From Rubrivivax sp. (GTDB lineage: Bacteria > Pseudomonadota > Gammaproteobacteria > Burkholderiales > Burkholderiaceae_C), in assembly GCA_027490215.1 (NCBI GenBank), contig JAIXYO010000069.1, positions 1 to 38,864 on the forward strand: a DNA stretch of 38,864 nucleotides. The letters run 5' to 3'. The notes under the pieces are model-generated. The model searched no databases. It was given only the letters and a program-made list of their open reading frames with translations, and was not told the origin of the DNA. The position numbers were made by a program, and so were the translations under genes. This document shows, one piece after another, positions 36,072 through 38,864 of this stretch (positions within the stretch are counted from its first letter, which is position 1; each line of letters opens with the position of its first letter).

Positions 36072-37042
36072 CGGTGCGGCTCGATGTCGACTGGCCTCGG
36101 TGCCAGCGTATGTTGGCTATACGTTCTTGGTGCCGCGGTTGGGCTAGTCGGTGCCATCTCCTGAACAAACGCTGCAATCGAACGAGCCAGGTCACGATCG
36201 GCCGCGTCGCCCGACATGGCCAGCGCACGGCCCACGTGCATCCAGGCTTCGACGGCTTCTGCTCGGGTAGCCTGGGCCTGTGCGCCGCTCTTGGCGGCAG
36301 CGCGACTGGTGCGAAGGCGACCATCCTCGCGCGCCTTCAGGCGCCACAAGGGGTCGAAGTTTCGGCTGCGCCCGCGCGTTGCTTGCCGTGTGGCCTCGGC
36401 CTCGACGCCGTGCCCACGAAGCTTCTCGGCAAAGGTCTCGCGCCACCGGTGCAGATCGGCCTTGCGCGGGTTCAGACGCTTGCCGTGCTTCGACTCCGCC
36501 CGTACGCTGATGTGCACATGCGGGTTGGCCTGGTGGTCGTGCAGCACCATCACGTACTTGTGGTCAGCCAGCTCGATCTGCGCGAACTCGCGCGCCGCGC
36601 GCTGCACGGTCAGCGGGTCGGTGCCACGCGGCATCGACAGCATGATGTTGAAGGCCTCGCGCCGCTGGCCGGGTTCAGCGACGTCGTCGATCAACGTGCC
36701 GCCGAAGCGCCAGTCATCGGCCAGGTCGTGCAGGGTTTCCTTGCCTCGCATGGTCTCTCCACGCTCGTCCTCGATGTCGAGCCGGCCGTTCTTGCTGATG
36801 TAGCGGAAGTGGGCAGCGATGGCCTTCATGCCGCGCCCGCCGCCGGTCACCTTGACCATCACCTGAGGTGCACGACGGACCACGGTCGCCTCGATGCGCT
36901 GGCGGATGGCAGCGGCACGTTGGCTTGCCGCACCGGCTTTCAGCTTCGGCTGCGGCTTCACCTTGACGACGCGGTTGCCTGGGTAGAAGAGCCGGTCGCC
37001 CCAGGTGATCAGAACGCCGTCGATATTCGGTGCTTGAGACAT
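36068..37042 (-). CDS. MOBP/VirD2-like relaxase
   Basis: A 324-residue DNA relaxase that would nick the transfer origin and stay covalently attached to the 5' end. The three-His metal motif is clear: H168-D-H170 and PH175-V-H177 in LHDHQANPHVHISV. The preceding FNIMLSMPRGTDP and HFRYISKNG segments are typical of VirD2-like enzymes, with Y81 a candidate nicking Tyr. The C-terminus is short and Ala/Arg-rich, with no helicase or primase domain. The ATG at 37042 has CAGGAG eight bases upstream; the 55 extra upstream codons overlap the MobC-like gene and were rejected. It lies 16 bases after that gene in the same operon and would work with the VirD4 coupling protein at the other end of the window. 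Confidence 0.88.
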   Translation of the reverse strand: MSQAPNIDGVLITWGDRLFYPGNRVVKVKPQPKLKAGAASQRAAAIRQRIEATVVRRAPQVMVKVTGGGRGMKAIAAHFRYISKNGRLDIEDERGETMRGKETLHDLADDWRFGGTLIDDVAEPGQRREAFNIMLSMPRGTDPLTVQRAAREFAQIELADHKYVMVLHDHQANPHVHISVRAESKHGKRLNPRKADLHRWRETFAEKLRGHGVEAEATRQATRGRSRNFDPLWRLKAREDGRLRTSRAAAKSGAQAQATRAEAVEAWMHVGRALAMSGDAADRDLARSIAAFVQEMAPTSPTAAPRTYSQHTLAPRPVDIEPHR

Positions 37043-37058
37043 GACACGCTCCTGAAGG

Positions 37059-37631
37059 TCAATCGTTCGCAGATCGGCCGGCGGCGGCGGTGCTGCCACG
37101 CGGGCGCAGGTCGGCCAGCGCGCCTGCGACCAGGGCCAGGTGGCTTCGCACGTCAGCGCCAAGGGCGTCCAGCATCGGCCGGTACTCCTGGGCCGGGCGG
37201 AACTCACCTTGGCGCAGCAGCTTGGTCAGGTGGTGGAGGTTGCGGCTGAATGTCGACAGCTCTGCGCTGGCTGCGATCAGCGCGGCGAGGTGATCGGCTC
37301 GGCTGCCTGCGCCCAACAGCACGGGCACGCCGGCCACCAAGCCGCCGATGTAGTCGCCTGGGTTCAGACCAGCACGGCGCGCGCCTTCCAGCGTCGCACT
37401 CGCCTGCTCGCGACTCATGCGCAGGCAGAGCCGGACGCGGTCGCCAGTGCCTGACTTCAGGCTCGGCATCGATCGATCGATATCGGCCGGGTCCGACCGC
37501 CCCAGCGCTTCAGCGAGCGTTGTGCGGACCAGGCCGGAGGGCGAGACGCCGAGGGCCTGAGCACGCTCGAAGAGCGCGGCCTTGAGACCGTGCAAATCGA
37601 CGCTCAGTCGATCACGTGACGAGGGTGCCAT
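37059..37631 (-). CDS. MobC-like relaxosome accessory protein
   Basis: A 190-residue protein, probably a DNA-binding partner of the relaxase at oriT. Residues 8-43 (RLSVDLHGLKAALFERAQALGVS) have a ribbon-helix-helix look, and a second strand-helix-helix unit may lie at about 64-100. The segment at 126-140 (STFSRNLHHLTKLLR) matches the Asn-rich helix common in MobC-type proteins. The ATG at 37631 is chosen because AGGAGG lies seven bases upstream; 22 further in-frame codons exist but would place the start inside the divergent regulatory region. The gene precedes the relaxase in a two-gene leftward operon and begins beside the oriT candidate. A regulator role is also possible. Confidence 0.7.
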   Translation of the reverse strand: MAPSSRDRLSVDLHGLKAALFERAQALGVSPSGLVRTTLAEALGRSDPADIDRSMPSLKSGTGDRVRLCLRMSREQASATLEGARRAGLNPGDYIGGLVAGVPVLLGAGSRADHLAALIAASAELSTFSRNLHHLTKLLRQGEFRPAQEYRPMLDALGADVRSHLALVAGALADLRPRGSTAAAGRSAND

Positions 37632-37638
37632 ACCCGAG

Positions 37639-37644
37639 CCTCCT
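37639..37644 (-). promoter_or_regulatory. Consensus ribosome binding site for the MobC-like gene
   Basis: AGGAGG on the - strand, seven bases before the ATG at 37631; it decides the start against longer in-frame options. Confidence 0.75.
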
Positions 37645-37656
37645 GACATGCCGTGC

Positions 37657-37761
37657 GTGTCAGACACCGGCGCCACCGCGCCTATCTCTGCACTCACCTA
37701 CGCATTCAGTATTGGCTCGGACCAAGGCTCTTCCGCCGCTGGATTCGCCCGAGAATCCAGC
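37657..37761. other. Candidate oriT region with hairpins
   Basis: The divergent gap beside the relaxase operon contains GCTGGATTC (37738-37746) and GAATCCAGC (37753-37761), perfect 9-base arms around GCCCGA, and the short palindrome GTGTC-A-GACAC (37657-37667). Between them, CCTATCTCTGC (around 37680-37691) is loosely like the YATCCTG-type nick sites of MOBP relaxases. Position next to relaxosome genes and the strong stem fit a transfer origin. The nick site itself is a guess. Confidence 0.45.
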
Positions 37762-37786
37762 ATGGGCGCACCGCAGATCAGCGGCC

Positions 37787-37811
37787 GAGTTGTCAATCAG
37801 ATTGACAACTC
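37787..37811. promoter_or_regulatory. Perfect 25-bp palindrome, copy 1
   Basis: GAGTTGTCAATC and GATTGACAACTC are perfect 12-base arms around a central A. It lies in the divergent gap between the mobilisation operon and the HEPN/LOTUS gene. Its core TGTCAATCAGATTGACAA recurs at 38783-38800. This is a strong candidate operator or partition-type site bound by a dimeric protein. TTGACA, a -35 consensus, occurs in each arm, but no AT-rich -10 is found at the right distance. Confidence 0.7.
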
Positions 37812-37864
37812 AGGGCCCTGACGCTGCGGCCAGGCTGCGAGGCATGGTCAGGGAGAGAAGAAAC

Positions 37865-38797
37865 GTGAGCGAAGAAGCTGCGCCCCGAGCGCATGTCAGG
37901 ACACCAGAAACGGACGAGGTGCTGCGGCGCATCGGCCGAAACGTCGTGATCTTTCAGCAGGTTGAGCACCTGCTGAAGTTCCTGAACGCGCACTCGGCAG
38001 TGATCGGCCCGGCGAGCCAGTTGTCTGCACGGGTCGAGAAGCAGGTAGCGGCCGTCCACAAGAACACGCTGGGCGAACTGGCGGGCAAGCTGGTAAACAA
38101 CCTTCTACAACCCCCAGCCGAACACGAATCGCCCGACGAGATCGACGAGGTCTGGTTCGGATTTCGTTTCTCGGTCGGCGCGGATGCAGAGTTCGTGGAC
38201 CGACACGACCAGGAGATGCGCGCCCTGGTCGATGCGCGCAACGATCTGATCCACCATTTCCTGCCGCAGTGGCAGTCGTCAGTGGGCGGCGACGCTGAAA
38301 GCGCGCTCACATACCTCGATGCGCAGCGAGCTGAGGCCGTGCGCATGATGGAGCGTCTCGAAGGCTGGGCGCGTTCGCTTGAAACTGGCAGGAAGCAGCT
38401 TGCTGCATTCTGGGCGTCGCCCGAGGGCGAACGACAGATGGAGTTGGCCTTCTTGCAGGGCAGTCGCCTGGTCGCGATGCTGGGCGAGATCGCGATGCGC
38501 ACAGCTCGTTCTGATGGCTGGGCGTTGCTGTCCACAGCCGGGCATCTGATCAAGCGCGAAGCACCGGCTGAGCTTGAGGATTTGCGCAAGCGGTTCGGCC
38601 AGCCAAACCTCAAGGGCGTGCTCTTGGCCAGCGAGTTGTTCGATGTTGCCGACGAGCCAACGCCCTCCGGCGGAAACCGGAAGATCTACCGTATCAACGA
38701 AAGGTACGAACTACAGATCCAACAAGACCCGGCCGCAACTGAACCGCGAGCCTTGGCTGCAGGACAAAGCGGCGCAGAACACTGTCAATCAGATTGA
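37865..38797 (+). CDS. HEPN-motif and OST-HTH/LOTUS-like fusion protein
   Basis: A 310-residue protein with two recognisable parts. The helical N-terminal half contains ARNDLIHHFLPQW, where R125-N-D-L-I-H130 fits the R-x4-6-H motif of HEPN RNases, including the polar residue after Arg. The C-terminal part (about 216-280) runs DGWALLSTAGHLIKREAP, RKRFGQPNLKGVLLASELFDV and ends KIYRI, the pattern of OST-HTH/LOTUS RNA-binding domains. A role in RNA binding or cleavage is inferred. The GTG at 37865 has GGGAGAGAAG just upstream; an ATG at 37844 in the same frame is a weaker alternative. The coding region is divergent from the mobilisation operon and is bracketed by two copies of the palindrome, the second covering its stop codon. 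Both domain calls are by eye. Confidence 0.65.
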   Translation: MSEEAAPRAHVRTPETDEVLRRIGRNVVIFQQVEHLLKFLNAHSAVIGPASQLSARVEKQVAAVHKNTLGELAGKLVNNLLQPPAEHESPDEIDEVWFGFRFSVGADAEFVDRHDQEMRALVDARNDLIHHFLPQWQSSVGGDAESALTYLDAQRAEAVRMMERLEGWARSLETGRKQLAAFWASPEGERQMELAFLQGSRLVAMLGEIAMRTARSDGWALLSTAGHLIKREAPAELEDLRKRFGQPNLKGVLLASELFDVADEPTPSGGNRKIYRINERYELQIQQDPAATEPRALAAGQSGAEHCQSD

Positions 38798-38799
38798 CA
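38783..38799. promoter_or_regulatory. Palindrome TGTCAATC-A-GATTGACA, copy 2
   Basis: Exact repeat of the core of the palindrome at 37787-37811, with 8-base arms around a central A; the identity extends one base further right. It includes the stop codon of the HEPN/LOTUS gene (38795-38797). It may control a gene beginning beyond the window. The last 67 bases contain no gene I can support. Confidence 0.7.
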
Positions 38800-38864
38800 A
38801 GATCTACTCGGAGACGAGACCCGTGAGCGTCAGCCTTGTGGCTTCAACGGCCTCGGTGTGACCG

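Noticed and set aside
37808-37844. Promoter using TTGACA of palindrome copy 1 as -35
   Set aside because: The sequence 17 bases downstream is GC-rich with no -10-like hexamer.
38823-38861. Short GTG frame at the right end
   Set aside because: It ends after 12 codons at a TGA and has no recognisable content.
1-38864. CRISPR arrays, tRNA or rRNA genes, insertion sequences
   Set aside because: No regularly spaced repeats, no tRNA-like or rRNA-like stretches and no transposase motifs were seen on either strand.

Overview
The window is a high-GC proteobacterial mobile element, most likely an integrative and conjugative element or conjugative plasmid. The style of the type IV secretion and mobilisation genes suggests Burkholderiales or a related group, but no chromosomal marker is present to fix the host. 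No rRNA, tRNA, CRISPR array, transposase or integrase is visible. No gene-free stretch exceeds 300 bases; the two largest gaps are 6248-6532 and 37632-37864.

Left conjugation block (1-6247, + strand): the end of a VirB11 traffic ATPase, a VirD4/TraG coupling protein, an OmpA-like lipoprotein, an LPD7-type conjugation protein and a DUF1173-like protein. They are tightly packed and read as one operon. A 22-codon stub resembling the start of an AbiEi-type antitoxin (6325-6393) follows, then a hairpin marking the convergent junction with the cargo.

Defence cargo (6533-33566, - strand, about 27 kb): a BREX type 2 (Pgl-type) locus read from right to left. The order is a BrxR-like WYL regulator, PglW (NERD plus pseudokinase plus active-type kinase), PglX methyltransferase, PglY ATPase and PglZ phosphatase-fold protein. 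Three genes follow that are not the textbook type 2 partners: a DUF262/DUF1524 (GmrSD-like) protein, a 2518-residue protein carrying two separate sacsin/Hsp90-like GHKL ATPase modules, and an SNF2 helicase. No BrxD or Lhr-like BrxHI is seen. Three adjacent pairs overlap by four bases (PglW/PglX, PglY/PglZ, GHKL/SNF2), so they are probably translationally coupled. The trio after pglZ is the best candidate for an undescribed functional module.

Divergent accessory pair (33755-35986, + strand): an unrecognised 559-residue protein with a weak PLD-like segment, followed four bases later by a MESH1-type small alarmone hydrolase. The 188-base region between brxR and this pair holds a good sigma70-type promoter for brxR, a weaker opposing promoter, and two inverted repeats that are likely operators.

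Right mobilisation block (36068-38797): a MOBP/VirD2-like relaxase and a ribbon-helix-helix/MobC-like relaxosome protein on the - strand. Diverging from them is a 310-residue protein joining a HEPN-type R-x4-H motif to a C-terminal OST-HTH/LOTUS-like domain. The divergent gap contains a 9-bp-arm hairpin (oriT candidate) and a perfect 25-bp palindrome. The 18-base core of that palindrome recurs at the 3' end of the HEPN/LOTUS gene, overlapping its stop codon.

Taken together, the element carries its own DNA-processing and secretion genes at both ends, with a large, self-regulated anti-phage cassette between them.
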